From Ypsolopha sequella (Eukaryota > Arthropoda > Insecta > Lepidoptera > Ypsolophidae), in NCBI GenBank assembly GCA_934047225.1, contig OW203989.1, positions 8,965,977 through 9,029,976 on the forward strand: 64,000 bases of DNA. The letters are read 5' to 3'. Under the pieces are notes generated by a model, which worked only from the letters and a program-made list of their open reading frames with translations, had not been told where the DNA came from and searched no databases. The first letter of the stretch is position 1; every line of letters begins with the position of its first letter. Shown here one piece after another: positions 21,866 to 33,428 of this stretch. A program made the translations under genes and the position numbers.

Positions 21866-24800
21866 ATAAATAGGTTAAATTATAAAGGTCGCTGGTTCGC
21901 TGGTCAGCGATGGTCGTCTGTTATTATCGTCGTTTGTTAGTATGCTACTGTTCTTTATAATTTCACCCTTGGAGCCATAGAATATAGATAAATTTTACGG
22001 TAAATTTTATTAATTAGAGCGAGTTATTAAATTAATTATAGTTCAAGCCAGTTATTTTTTTTGCCAATGTTTACGATTCGCAAACCGTTTCGAGGAATAG
22101 GTTTCCTGAACCGTTTTAGTGGACACATTTTAAAATAAGCGTGAATATTCTTTTTCAATAAAAGGAAACGTTGCCTTTCATTTGACCTTCAGTGACGTCG
22201 TCACCACATATTTCAATACGAAAAACATATTTCTTGAACGCGTCCTAAATTCTGGCAAGGATCCGACCATTCAATGTGATGACGTCACTTCTTGTAAATA
22301 CTGAAATACTTATAAAATCGGTCTATAAGCACGAAAAAATTAACTATTGAAATTACATACCTTTTAGATCTATTTATTCCAAAAATTTGACAAATTTAGC
22401 ACATTGAAGTTAAAAAAATTATTGAATTACTAATTTTCGGAGCGTTGATGAGAACTGAGGAGGAAGGGATGGTGGTGCGAGGATGACACTGCGCAAGTGA
22501 ATGCTACTTCACGCGTGCTTTCTGTACTGGCCTGAAGCGTGTTAGGTATCAATTGTTTGTATTATTTAATAGAGGATATTAAAGTTAATAATTATGACAG
22601 AATTATAGGTATTAGTTGAAAGAAAAAAATTACATCTGCTTTTAATTAAGGGCATCCTTCTGCTATTGATATTAAATAATAATAAACCTAGTAGGTACTG
22701 TATTCTTACAAAAACTTTATTTAGAATTTCTCATTTCATTTTTAAACGGTAAAAAAAAGACTGGATAAATTCACAAGGTTTTTCCCAGTAAAGCAAAATT
22801 GGACACACATACATACACAGGGCCCTCTGACAATTTTCCTTATTTTCTGTATGGGTTTTTTAAACTGTTGCTGATTGGATTCCGCGTACGCATCTTTCGC
22901 AAGATTATTTCCCCAAATTTCGAAAAAGAAACAAATTAACCAAAGGCTATCATACCGATTCTTCTGTATCATTATATTAAATTATCTGAATCTCTTTGTT
23001 GCTCCAAAAGTGAGAGTCGAGAAACTGCGTTTAGATATGTACTTCAAAGAATTGAATTAAACTGCAATAATGGAAGTCGTGGCACGTGATCTGCAGTGAT
23101 CAATCACTGGGTTATTTCGTTTAGTTTTTTATTTTCTTCACTTTTATTGTAAGGCAATGGACACACAAGTTGCAATCGTGAGTTGTTGACGTCTTCTGTC
23201 ATACTGGCATGCGAGTTGTCAACAATTTGTTCATTCATGGAATTTTAAACGAATTATAAGTAAGTTCACTATTTAAAAGCAAAAAAAGAATGATTGTGTG
23301 ACTTTTTGAGATATTTTAAATTAAATTCTAAATATTTGCTTTGGGTTAAGCTGTAGATGACGTTAAAAGGATTTTTTAAATACTTTCAGTTATTCAGTAA
23401 AGATTAGAAAATCAGAATTTCGGTTTAATTATTCAGATTTAAGACAAAAAATCGCCTAAGAGAAAATGTCATCCATCTCCGTATTGCTCTCAATTCCCTA
23501 CAGCAAAGCAGCTAGCACGGTTTGTCAAACTGACTAGCGATACCTATCGGTCTGACATTTTATCGCACTAAAATGTCAAAAGGTAGTAAAATGTAGGTGG
23601 CGATGCGATGGCGATATGTATGAGTTAATAGTAGTCAGTTTGAAAGCCAAGCTGTACTGTGGTATTGTATTCTGTGACTGTTTTACAATGCTGAATTGTA
23701 TAAAAAGGCAACTGTGTCCAGAATACGGTACCGCACATGTTATTTCGGTTAATAATAATATTTGAAATACCCTTTTAACTTCGTAGCTGATTGACAACTA
23801 TTACGCATATTTATCCCATCACTTGTAAAATCAATTAAAAACCTGATATTTTTAAAAGCAATCCTCTTTTATATCTTCGCAATTAAGTGCACAATGAACT
23901 TTTATTTGCAAAAACAAAACGCATAGCGAATTGATTAGCAGAACCGGAGCTGTTTCGCCCGAGGACATTTCTGTGTTTGCATTGTTGTATTGTGAACCAG
24001 CCTTAACGTCTCCACGAGGATCTGATACTAGTGTGCGAATTGAGGTTTTAGGGTTCACTCAAAAATTTAAAACCTTCTTTTTTTTTTGCGTAAACTTTAA
24101 CTTTAGCTTTCGATAACTTTCGTTTTTTTTTACAAAAGTAACAACAGAAAGACAGACATTAAATAAAAAATATATTTTTTGCTTTATTCGTCCTATCATA
24201 TACATTTTTCAAAGTATTTGGACCACCCGAATAGGAGGAGTAAGCCTTCATAGACAGATCTTAGTATTTCAGTTTGAATGTATACGCCTTATGATACCAG
24301 TGCATCGAAGTTCAGAACGCAACAGCCGCAGAATAAAGAAGAGAATAGATCGAATTGGATTTGGTCATCTCAGTTTTGAGACTCACAAAAAGTTTAGTCT
24401 ACATAATTCGCATTCATAATTAAATATATTTTGCTTTATCTTCATATTTCAATAATATAAAATAATGTATTTTTTTATATTAAAAAAAGAGAAGTATTCT
24501 TTGTAAGCTCCGTCCGTACATCTCAATTGACTGAACCCTGCCATTGTATGTAGCGTACGCTTGACATATTTTACTATATTTATTTGCTCGGACAAAATCC
24601 GAAGCAAATTGATTTTCTAAATGAGTCCTGATTGCTGGAAATGATCGGTCGCTTCGACTTTATACACCAAACGATTGCCAAACAAAAACAATCCTTATTC
24701 CACTGTGATAAAACTGCGAGTTTTACAAGTCTTTATCCAGATGCAAACGTAGGCGCATGTGTGCTTAACCAATTTGTAGCATGAAATAACGTATCATGTA

Positions 24801-25203
24801 ATCTTCAAAATTACTATAAGCAAAAAGGTTATGTCATACGTAACCGTAAAAAATATGCTAAGCGTGGGTTCAGATTGAGGAGTAATAACTTAATTTAGAT
24901 TAACTCCATTGTTTTCGACATTTCGAAAACGCTTTCAAAAACCTTTCTACTATCGCCTTTTATCGATCATCATAGCAATTTGATAATAATAGCAAACCTA
25001 GTAGTTGTCTCACCACGTTCCGAGCCGACCCAGTTATATTTTCATGTATAATTTACTTCTTATCTGAATTGAATAGAATGCAACCACTATAATTTGTCTA
25101 TAATTATCCTTTAGACAGTTATGATCTGAACTTTTCGTGTTCAATAAAATTACTTAGATTATGTTATTTATTATCATTATTCACAACGCGTTTGAAATAG
25201 TAT
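21866..25203. other. Long stretch with no recognised element
   Basis: I found no gene or clear mobile element over about 3.3 kb. Points noted: two CRE-like TGACGTC sites in inverted orientation at 22190-22204 and 22278-22291; a GC-richer patch at 22430-22530; and paired GTGAGTTGTTGAC/GCGAGTTGTCAAC motifs near 23180-23225. Short ORFs (61-76 codons) overlap on opposite strands and show no motif. Because it has few repeats, this is a candidate for the host's own non-repetitive DNA. Confidence 0.4.
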
Positions 25204-25230
25204 AGCCGATTCTGAAGGCTTCAATTTTAG
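25204..25230. mobile_element. Left arm of MITE F9, truncated
   Basis: AGCCGATTCTGAAGGCTTCA and AATTTTAG match the first 27 bases of the fold-backs at 46626 and 62427, then stop abruptly at a LINE tail. The matching right arm was not found nearby. Confidence 0.65.
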
Positions 25231-25430
25231 AAAGAAGAAAGAAAGAAAAGGCGTTTATTTTGAGAGCTACACCATTACAAAAATCGGAAGTATTTCTCCA
25301 AACAATAAACTATTATACAGCCTGAGGTAGTTTATAAGATGCAGCCAACAAAAAGGTCTCTGACTCAGCAAAATGCGACAGCAGAACTGTGACGCTGATC
25401 TTCCGTTAGGGGCCGCGAGTAGCGACACAT
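25231..25430 (-). mobile_element. LINE 3' UTR and (CTTT)n tail, antisense
   Basis: On the minus strand the segment ends AATAAACGCCTTTTCTTTC, then further CTTT repeats: a polyadenylation-like signal followed by a tetranucleotide tail. The tail resembles that of the LINE at 50141-50880. Upstream is GC-rich 3' UTR-like sequence (GATCAGCGTCACAGTTCTGC). It abuts the F9 arm, as expected for target-primed insertion into it. Confidence 0.55.
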
Positions 25431-26032
25431 GCGATGTAACAAAATTTAATGATGAAACTAAAATTGTCTCTGTGTGACATAAGAAAATTTACTAATTTAA
25501 TAATTTACAGACATAAGAAAATTCACTACAAGAAAATGTGTTTTACTAGGTCAATAATATAATTTAATGCAAAAAAAAGAAGAAGAAAAAAATATATATA
25601 TGTATAAATCAATTAAAAAATTTGTTAATTTTAGTTTTGGTGCCTTCTAAACATACATTTTTCCAAAGTGATTTAGTTTCTGGTCCTTACATTTAACTAT
25701 TTATCAATTTAATTTAAATGAATTATGTTACTTTAAACGTGTAATTTACATTACAAAATCAAAAAACAATTATAAAAATGAAGGGTCAAAGTTGTCCCAA
25801 AAATTTTGTGATAATGATGACACTATCCAAAAAAAAATATTCTTCTGGTACACGACTGGATCCAAATAATTGCGCTTGAATTTTCGATGAAAAACAATCA
25901 AATCAACATCTTTTTTGCTTTGGTTCCGTTTTTATTTGACTAGGTAGAACGTCCGTCGATATGATATTTATTTTATAATATTAAAATGGTAATATCGAAT
26001 TGAATGAAAATTGAGGGTAAAACATGTTTTTT
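25431..26032. other. AT-rich, nothing recognised
   Basis: A short direct repeat (ACATAAGAAAATTYACTA) occurs at about 25478-25530. No ORFs or inverted repeats of note. Confidence 0.4.
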
Positions 26033-26171
26033 GCAAAACAGTTCAATAACTGTTTATGATCGGGTTAGCCGACCAGTTTCAGCAGATTCAGACTGCTTTC
26101 TTCTGTGCGAGCGAAGACGTTGCGCCTCACACTGGTCGGCTATTAATAGTTATTAAGGTTAGCCATTTTGC
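26033..26171. mobile_element. Fold-back element, about 42-bp arms
   Basis: The left arm GCAAAACAGTTCAATAACTG through GGGTTAGCCGACCAGT is mirrored by ACTGGTCGGCTATTAATAG through GGTTAGCCATTTTGC. The loop is about 53 bp. No other copy in the window. Confidence 0.75.
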
Positions 26172-26846
26172 AATAATTAAAATAATAATACTTTTATAAA
26201 TTATATATAAATGATTTCTTCCATCGAATTATATTTGTTCAATGTCCGGTGACACTGGGACATCAAACATTCATTTTTCTTTTCTATTTTCAGATATCTG
26301 CTTTTTGTGTGAACGCTTTTTGCAAGTTTCTTACAGTCATTGTTTTTGCTATTTATTTTTATCGTATTACGATAAATCTACCCTCAAGTGTTCGATGAGT
26401 CTGATTGCACGTAAACCTAGACCAGCATCAATAAACCCTAGTTTTACTCATAATAAACTCCGGTTTAACTCCGAGATAACACCGTAATTACTATGTAGAG
26501 TAATACGTTAAAGCAACGCCCTAAATAAAAATTTAATTGGTTGTAGGGCCATAAAGAAACGAGTTAATTATCAAAGCGTTTATATAAAATGCCCATTTAG
26601 GGTTCTGTTCTATGCAGAAATAGTTGAGACTACTTGCGACGGTGCCGTGCCGGTAAAATGAGACTTGTAGTGTACAGTGGAGATCACATCGAGCTATACA
26701 CTTGCAGTATTACATAAGCCCCTATAGTAAAGAATATAAGATAGGTACAAAGTGCAATGTGTACAGCTTGATATTACATTTTGTTACGGCATTATTTTGT
26801 TAGGGCATTTGCTAGGTTTGTTTTTATGAAAATCAACAGCACGCTT
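26172..26846. other. Unassigned sequence
   Basis: An 81-codon plus-strand ORF at 26242-26487 has no domain and a composition like its surroundings. Nothing else recognised. Confidence 0.35.
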
Positions 26847-26980
26847 GAATGAAGGAATGAATGAATGAATGAATAAACCCTTTATTGAACACAAATAAGA
26901 AGACAAAGAAGAACAAAGAACACATAGAAGGCAAGGGCGTACTTATTCCTATAAGAAATTTCTTCCAGTCAACCTTGGGA
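26847..26980 (-). mobile_element. LINE 3' end with (ATTC)n tail, antisense, copy 1
   Basis: Minus-strand reading: GGTTGACTGGAAGAAATTTC, CGCCCTTGCCTTCTATGTG, then TCAATAAAGGGTTTATTC and (ATTC)n. The same order is present at 37466-37590. The AATAAA signal and tetranucleotide tail point to a non-LTR retrotransposon 3' end; no coding sequence remains. Confidence 0.6.
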
Positions 26981-27419
26981 AAACATAAAAACATTTTTAT
27001 GTTTTCTTAAGCGTTAAAAACGCTTCCTAGAAATTCAAGAAATAATCTTCTTGGTACATATCCAAAAACTTAATTCGGGTATTTTATTAGCTAAGGAACC
27101 CTTGGCTACCAAGCTTGACTTTTTTACTTTTAATTCTCATGTTATCCACTAAGTTACATAGATGAGTGAGATAACAGAAGTGCTACATCTGATTTAATTA
27201 TGAAGATTAATTGTTTAAGATAGAGCAGCGATGTGATATGTTACGCGAAAGAGAAAATGTAAGAATAATGTGCACAAAGAAGATAAATCACTTTCCTACG
27301 TGCTTTGTGCTGCTCTTGTACCAAAATAAAGGTATCAAACAAATCAAGATACATATTTGAAGCTTTAATAATATTTATTTAATATTTTGAGATTCCGAAA
27401 CGAAGATATCCGTCAGAGA

Positions 27420-27702
27420 TCGAAGGTGACCGACGTAGCCTGCCGAATCAGTAAGTTGAAGTGACAATAGACTGGCCATATTTGTTGCCGACGTGATAAC
27501 CGTTGAGGCCGTAAGACATTGGAATGGAGACCACGTACAGCAAAGCGCAGGGTAAGCCGCCCTCGTGCCCGCTGGACTGACGATCTGAAGAACGTTGCGG
27601 TTGGCGGCTGAATGAGGATGACTGACGACTTCTAAGAGTGGCGTAATATTGGGGAGGCCTACGTGCAGCAGTTGACGAATACGGGCTGATGGATGGATGG
27701 AT
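27420..27702 (+). pseudogene. RTE-like LINE, decayed C-terminal end
   Basis: The plus strand carries a degraded version of the conserved tail of RTE-type reverse transcriptases. TGGCCATATTTGTTGCCGAC corresponds to W-A-G-H-I, TGGAATGGAGACCACGTACA to the L-E-W-R-P-R-T stretch, and CGCTGGACTGACGATCTG to R-W-T-D-D-L. GGGGAGGCCTACGTGCAGCA corresponds to G-E-A-Y-V-Q-Q near the end. Frameshifts and stops break it. It ends in (ATGG)n. The minus-strand ORF of 91 codons here is a shadow. Confidence 0.7.
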
Positions 27703-28334
27703 TTTGAGACTTGACTTTTTCACATTCCTTATTGCAGATATTCCGATATTGTAAACTAATTATGGGTTGAAACAAGGAAAAAACAAGGCTCGTCTTTCCG
27801 ACTTTTGATGAATGTTTATTAAAAAAAATTTTTTAACAATATAGCTAGTAAAGTAAGAATTAGATCATTAAAATTTAAGGTAGGTACTTTAAAAAAAAAT
27901 GAAACCATTTGTAGTTTTCCTGCGCTACGTAAAAATGCTGCCGCAATTTCAAAATAACTAAAGTCTTGCCTATGCGGCAGTTAGTTATAGCGAAGTACAG
28001 AGCTAAAAACAAAAGTGTTTAAGCAGGATGGGGGTTTCGATCCCTTAACACAGTTTATTCTAAATTTAATATTTAAAGACGTTTTTGACTTACTAAGACT
28101 CGCTGTCATCTGGGTCTTCATGTGATATTATTACAGAAAGAATTACCTAAAACAAAAGAAAAGTATATATTGCAAAGGAACAATTAAGAGGTATAAAATA
28201 CTTAGCAAAACTTCAAATTCTCAAATATCAAAGGAAAAACTACATTACATTTTTCAGATTTCATTTTCTTTGTGGAAAAGAAAAGAATTTCCTTTATAAT
28301 ATATTTAATCTAACTAATGAATTCCTAAAGCTGG

Positions 28335-28450
28335 TTAATAGCTACAGTACGGACGCCAGCATGATAGGCTACTTATTGGCAGTTCTTATTGCGGTGTAAG
28401 AGCCCTTAGAATCGTTTACAAATAAAGGAGGTTGAACTGCAGGCGCCTGT
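28335..28450 (+). repeat. Dispersed repeat F10, copy 1
   Basis: GTACGGACGCCAGCATGATA, TTGGCAGTTCTTATTGCGG and GCAGGCGCCTGTA recur at 29718-29832 and, inverted and more diverged, at 42890-42988. Length about 110 bp, non-coding. Confidence 0.65.
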
Positions 28451-28560
28451 ACATTAACTATGCATTTTCTTCTCTTCATCTATGCAGCTTTCTTCTTACT
28501 TGTTTTAATCCATAGTTCACTTTTCCTTATTTGCTTGACATCCACAGAGTATTTATTAAC

Positions 28561-28702
28561 TAATTAATAATAATAATAATAATATCAAATATATATAAAA
28601 TTCTTTAAAAGGCCTCTACGTGTTGGCTTCGGCCCCATGCACGCCTCCCAAAGGTCAGGGACTACATAGTCCCGAGATATAATAAATAATAATAATAAAA
28701 TT
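28561..28702 (+). mobile_element. GC-rich insert between two (AAT)n tracts
   Basis: (AAT)n at 28565-28584 and again at 28681-28700 flank a GC-richer 90-bp segment (GCCTCTACGTGTTGGCTTCG, CACGCCTCCCAAAGGTCAGG). The pattern fits a short 3' end of a retroelement with an (AAT)n tail inserted in an AT-rich site. Class uncertain. Confidence 0.4.
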
Positions 28703-29140
28703 CATCATTGCACAAAATGAAATTATTGTAAATTAATTTAATACCCCTTCTCATTTATCAACAGTATTACTTATTATTCCATATCATATCGTAAATTAGT
28801 TTTAATTATGTAGTGCATTCATTTATACGTTGAAAGAATACTCTTTAAAACATATTTGTATTGTAAAGGGATGCGCAAGCGCCGATGAAATATTCGCTGA
28901 TGAGTATCAGATCGCACCTTCATCATTTAATCCTACAGCATAGACTACCTTACAATATAGATAAAAACAATTACTGTTATGTTCAGGCACAAACTAGACG
29001 AGTTTTTTTTTATAAAAATAATAATGGCTTTTATAATAAAATTTTGCAAATATATTTTCCTAAACACATACACTAGCATTCAAAGCATGTAAAGTAAAAA
29101 AATTCTAAAGTTTTAAATTTTGCCCTGGGCCAAAATTAAT

Positions 29141-29320
29141 TTAATAACCAAAATACTGTAAGTAATTCATGATACCATTATAACAAACATCCCCTTCAGA
29201 TGCACATAAAATATTGCAAAGTTTTAAAAGCTCACCATAGTCACCATCCATCACGCTCTCTACATCATCGTTTGCTCTATGAACAAACCGACAACAGGTT
29301 GCTTGCCACTCAACATCCAT
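29141..29320 (-). CDS. Candidate 59-codon orphan ORF
   Basis: From an ATG at 29320 the minus strand encodes MDVEWQATCCRFVHRANDDV, then an acidic middle (ESVMDGDYGELLKLCNILC), and ends NYLQYFGY before TAA. Unlike most ORFs here, its codons favour purines at position 1 (GAT, GAG, GTT, GCA) and it is rich in Asp and Glu, which is a coding-like signature. It has 5 Cys and no recognisable domain. The frame is open 15 codons further upstream, to a stop near 29375. It may be a host exon, a short gene or old transposon coding sequence. I do not recognise it. Confidence 0.3.
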   Translation of the reverse strand: MDVEWQATCCRFVHRANDDVESVMDGDYGELLKLCNILCASEGDVCYNGIMNYLQYFGY

Positions 29321-29717
29321 TATATAAATAGCGCGGTCAATAACCGGCCTTACCGCGGCCTTCACTTCACAAACAACCTACAACCTGAACAACTTTTCTA
29401 TTCACCCAACAAAGACCTTAATACAAAGGAATAAAGAGCAAAACTTCGTACGTAAAATGAAGATTTGAGGTTATGCCGGCCGGCCAAATCGCGACTGCAT
29501 TTGTGTGAAACTTTGTGTCGGTGATATGTATTTTCACCTTGTTTTTTTATGTTTTGTCCGTTTAGAAATGTAAATATAAATATAAAGATATTTGGTCATA
29601 GGCCAAATAAAATAAAGGATCAACTTATAGATAGATAGTAATCGCTATTTATTTCTTATCTAATCTTTTTTATATATAAAATGATAAGCAATATTTTTTC
29701 ATGTACAATTTGTTTTT

Positions 29718-29832
29718 AGGGTGTACGGACGCCAGCGTGACACCTACCTATTGGCAGTTCTTATTGAGGTGTCATAAATAGCCGTTAAAATGCTTAACAA
29801 ATAGGGAGCTTGAAGTGCAGGCATCTGTAGAT
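29718..29832 (+). repeat. Dispersed repeat F10, copy 2
   Basis: GTGTACGGACGCCAGCGTGA, CTATTGGCAGTTCTTATTGA and GTGCAGGCATCTGTA match copy 1 at 28335-28450. Confidence 0.65.
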
Positions 29833-29990
29833 ACAGGGATTTATTTTTAGGTAATTTTAAAATAAAATTAGTTTTTTTACTGTATTTAAGATGTTTTTTT
29901 GAACAAACAAAAAATAATTAAAAGAATAAAATTGATACTATACGTAGGTAAATCAATAAAGTGAACAATAACTAGCCTTACTCGTTCAGT

Positions 29991-30152
29991 GGGTCTACCG
30001 CGTAATTCTCATTTTCATCAACATCAACTTGAGATTGAAAATTGACGTGCGTGCGACGACGCCCGCCTAACATGCCATCTCTTTTGCACGCGTTGAATTT
30101 CGCTTGCATTTACTTGAAGTTGATACAAATGAGAATTACGCGGTAGAGCCCC
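29991..30152. mobile_element. MITE F7, copy 2, 162 bp
   Basis: Same ends (GGGTCTACCGCGTAATTCTC and GCGGTAGAGCCCC), same length and about 96% the same sequence as 17457-17618. The flanks differ between the two sites, so this is transposition, not segmental duplication. Confidence 0.85.
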
Positions 30153-30517
30153 TGGTACCATGACAACTGATTTTATATCTTGGTGTATTTTATCGTATTG
30201 TGCATTAAAGAGAGCCTTAGAAAGTTGAGAAAACTCAATGGAAAAGTGGATTAAGACAAGAATTTGTATCATGACACTAGTATCTCTAAGCTCATAATGT
30301 CTATTGTTACATAAAACGCTGAGGCAAGATATTAAAGTTATATTAAATGCTTTATAAGCTTTCGCGCTATGATTTCGGTCTGGGTTTCTCCCTACCCAGA
30401 GCTTAACTTACGAGCTTGCTTCAATATTTATTTTATTGCAGGGCAGGTCTGTACGTAAATTATAAAATTAGTTTTTATAGAAAATGTTGCAATCCTTTTT
30501 AAATGTGTTTTTATACC

Positions 30518-30941
30518 TTAAGGCGCTACGGAAAAAAATTACACTTTTAGAACTTCTATATCTACTTCGGTATAAAATGTATGATTGTGATAAAATAGTA
30601 TATTATTTTTGGAATCTTTCTCTAAGGATCTGTTAAAAGCGAAACGCGATTGGAGAATTTCGGCTCGAGAGAAATATTTTTTGAAATGAAGTCTTTATCG
30701 ACACCAACTCTCCTGGTTTGACAATTTAGAATGATATATGGACTGCAATTATATTTTATAAGATGGGTTTTAACAGTATCTAGGACCTGGTTAAACGAAA
30801 TTTTGATAGCATTTTTAGTACATTTTATATTAATAAAAAACCGACTTTTTGCTACTTTTCCACGAATCCGTCCCTCTTGCACTGAGGGTTTTTTCGCATA
30901 TGGAGTAACAGGGACGCTAAAACTTTTACATATCGCCTTAA
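30518..30941 (+). mobile_element. T1 MITE, subfamily A, complete
   Basis: TTAAGGCGCTACGGAAAAAA at the left and ACATATCGCCTTAA at the right bound 424 bp, with TTAA at both ends. Left-half landmarks (TTTTGGAATCTTTCTCTAAG, AAACGCGATTGGAGAATTTC) are shared with 51456-51780; right-half landmarks are shared with all T1 copies. ORFs on both strands within it are incidental. Confidence 0.85.
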
Positions 30942-30949
30942 TAAGATGA

Positions 30950-31978
30950 TTGAGGGCGTGATAAAGAAGTTACAAAATATGTTCAGGAAATGGTTATAAA
31001 ATTGGTAATTTTACCGTTTAAAATTACGTAAAAAATGGTCACATGATGTTTGTGCTGATTAAATGTAGAACTTGATATGAGTTGAATATGAATTTCATTT
31101 GTATCTGCGTTTGTATTTACTTTGAATTTACTAGTATCTAGATGCTAGGTTTTACACAGTACAAGTATAGTCTTAAAACTATCAATAATTAGGTTTGTAT
31201 GAATAAAATATCATACTAACAGGGATTTAATGCAAATAATGTAGGTAAAATATGAAATGAAATGAAATTAAATATATTTATTGATATAATGTATTACATG
31301 ACAGATGATTGACAGACAAAAAAAAACCAATTTAAAATTATTTAGTAGGTTTTGAAATTGAAGTGTGGAGATGGGTAGATGCTTACTCCAGGTCTCAACA
31401 AACAAACAAACATTTACTGCAAAAAAAAATATTTAAATGCACTTCCTAAAAATGCTCAAAAATTATGAATGGCAAAGAACTATTTCATAGAATTTGTGCA
31501 AAGAGATCTCCTTTCATTTTATACCATAAACAAATTAGAAAGTGTATCCATATTTACTTAGAAAATGAAAAGATTATCGACAATTGAATATAAATGGATG
31601 TACCTACAAGTAATACGTGTAAGACCACGTCATTGTCATAAAGGTGTACAAGAAAAACAGGTTTGGACACCTAGATGTCTATTCAATACGTTTGCTCATG
31701 TTTCAATTTGCAGTTTATATGGAAATTGTAATAGAAGTTCCATGCTAACACTCCTGGATCGGGAGCCTGGAGCGAATTTTCATACTCCCTCTTCGGTCAC
31801 AAGTAACTACAGTCAACCACACATCACCTCTTAACAATTGTTCTTATTCTTGACAAGTATTACTGACAACTGATCAAAGTCGGACAAAAAAGATTGTACT
31901 TGAAAGACTGATTAAGACTATACATGAGCCTAGAGCATGAACAACGCCAGACTTTCAAGGATTCGTTTGAAGAAATTT
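30950..31978. other. Unassigned sequence with a short ORF
   Basis: An 89-codon plus-strand ORF at 31565-31834 (Arg, Cys and His rich) has no domain I recognise, and its codon use is not distinctive. (GAAAT)n at 31255-31268 next to TTAAATATATTTATTG may be a LINE tail on the minus strand. Confidence 0.3.
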
Positions 31979-32112
31979 GGACTCTTCTTGTATTGAAAAA
32001 AAAATATTTGATTTATTGATCTTTCATCTAGGGATTCTACTTATAAATAATGTATTAAAATTTATACTTTTATCAAAAAAAAATGTTTTCCACCCTCTTT
32101 TTTTTTTGTTTC
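31979..32112 (-). repeat. Dispersed repeat F5, inverted copy
   Basis: Reverse complement of 9100-9240: ATTTGATTTATTGATCTTTC, TTAAAATTTATACTTTTATC and GTTTTCCACCCTCT. Confidence 0.65.
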
Positions 32113-32130
32113 AAACGTTATATTAATATA

Positions 32131-32373
32131 GCCTGCCAAATTAGTAACTTTAAATGGCAGTAGGCTGGCCATATTTGTCGCCAACATGGTGCCGTAGGGG
32201 CTGAAAGGCGTTGGAATGGAGACCACGTACAGCAAAGCTTAGCGTAGGCCAACCTCGTGCCCGCTGGACCAACGATTTGAAGGACGTTGCGGGTAGCGGC
32301 TGGATGAAAATGACGCAGGACCGCCAAGAGTGGCGTAATATTGGAGAGGCCTGGATGGATGGATGGATGGATA
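32131..32373 (+). pseudogene. RTE-like LINE C-terminal relic, copy 2, with (ATGG)n tail
   Basis: It parallels 27429-27700: TGGCCATATTTGTCGCCAAC, TGGAATGGAGACCACGTACA, CGCTGGACCAACGATTTGAA and GAGTGGCGTAATATTGGAGA, then GGCCTGGATGGATGG repeats. It lacks the Y-V-Q-Q segment and is frame-broken. The overlapping 69-codon minus ORF is a shadow. Confidence 0.7.
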
Positions 32374-32547
32374 ACTGCTCAAGATAGAGAGAAATGGAAA
32401 GAACTAAAAAAGTCCTACTTAGATGTTTTCAAGTATACAGAATATACCTACAACGATGAGGGAAGCCATGGTCATAATGACCTCCAGTTTTTCAAGCTAG
32501 TAATATACGTATACTTGTAAACTGATTTAAATATACATGTTTTTTAT

Positions 32548-32703
32548 ATGTTATATTCCACATAAATATAAATACCTAATTAAATGGTTTTAGGCGCTAT
32601 ATTTCGACCCCTCAGTGAGGTCGCATCAGGCGAATAGAGGGGTCGAAATATAGCGCCTAAAACCATTTAATTAAGTATTTATATTTATGTGGAATATAAC
32701 ATG
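32548..32703. mobile_element. Fold-back element, 65-bp arms, one mismatch (F1-like)
   Basis: The arms 32548-32612 and 32638-32703 are complementary except at one base (TACCTAAT versus TACTTAAT). The inner arm reads GCGCTATATTTCGACCCCT. The 25-bp loop contains GAGGTCGCATCAGG, echoing the GGCCGTCATCAG loop of F1 elements. Near-perfect arms show it is recent or homogenised. Confidence 0.85.
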
Positions 32704-33094
32704 TAAAAATAAAAAGGCCCTTAAACGGTTTTATATAACAAAAAAATATTAACATATTAAATATATATTTTGATTTTTGTAATACCACTTTGTTATGTCA
32801 CCAGTAGTATTTAAAAAACATGTGAGAAATCTTTATTTAAAATTACAAACTTAAAGTGAAACCCTAACAGAAACCATTATAAATGTAATCTTTTTTCTTT
32901 TTTTTTTCCGTGACATTCCATTAATGATATTTTAAATAAGACTATTAATCTAATGTATTTTGTATTTTTTTTCTTTTTATTTTGTGACATTATTTATTTT
33001 ATTGTATCATTTTAAAATTGAAATTTTACATAGAAATTACTTATTTTTTAACTGACCTTTTTTTTGTTTAATTTTAAAACTATTATAAAAAAAT

Positions 33095-33428
33095 TGTGTG
33101 ATTATGGCTAGCTGAAAATGTAGCATGATGTAAGCTAGACACCTACCTACAATTTGAAAATTAAATTGAGGTCTGAAAAGGGACAGGCCGAAAACCAGCG
33201 TTGTATTGCTGATCTTCAGCTCACACAACAGATGCTGAGTCTGCCCCTTTTTATCACATATGAATATTTATGTTTTTTTTTAAATTAATAATTATGATTT
33301 TAATGTTTTTCTTTTTCCTGTGCTGTATTTGTGATTTTTTATGTGATAAATAAACTATTTTTCAATTTCAATTTCAATTTCAATTTCAATTTCAATTTCA
33401 ATTCAATTTCAATTTCAATTTCAATTTA
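33095..33428 (+). mobile_element. LINE 3' UTR with (CAATTT)n tail
   Basis: Sequence with CCAGCGTTGTATTGCTGATC and TCAGCTCACACAACAGATGC can pair locally, and the arrangement resembles the 3' UTR of the LINE at 50641-50740 (CCAGCGCTGTAGCCCCTACT, CATTAAGCTGAGCTG). It ends TGTGATAAATAAACTATT, then a (CAATTT)n microsatellite at 33358-33428. No coding part is left. Confidence 0.55.

Noticed and set aside
22190..22291. Paired TGACGTC sites as a cAMP-response enhancer
   Set aside because: Two 8-mers in inverted order are not enough. Similar sites occur inside the F11 repeats, and no promoter or gene is nearby.
27448..27723. 91-codon minus ORF (Ser/Arg rich)
   Set aside because: It is the antisense of a decayed RTE-like LINE end whose plus-strand residues are recognisable.
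33358..33428. CRISPR-like array
   Set aside because: The CAATTT repeats have no spacers; it is a simple microsatellite at a retroelement tail in a eukaryotic genome.
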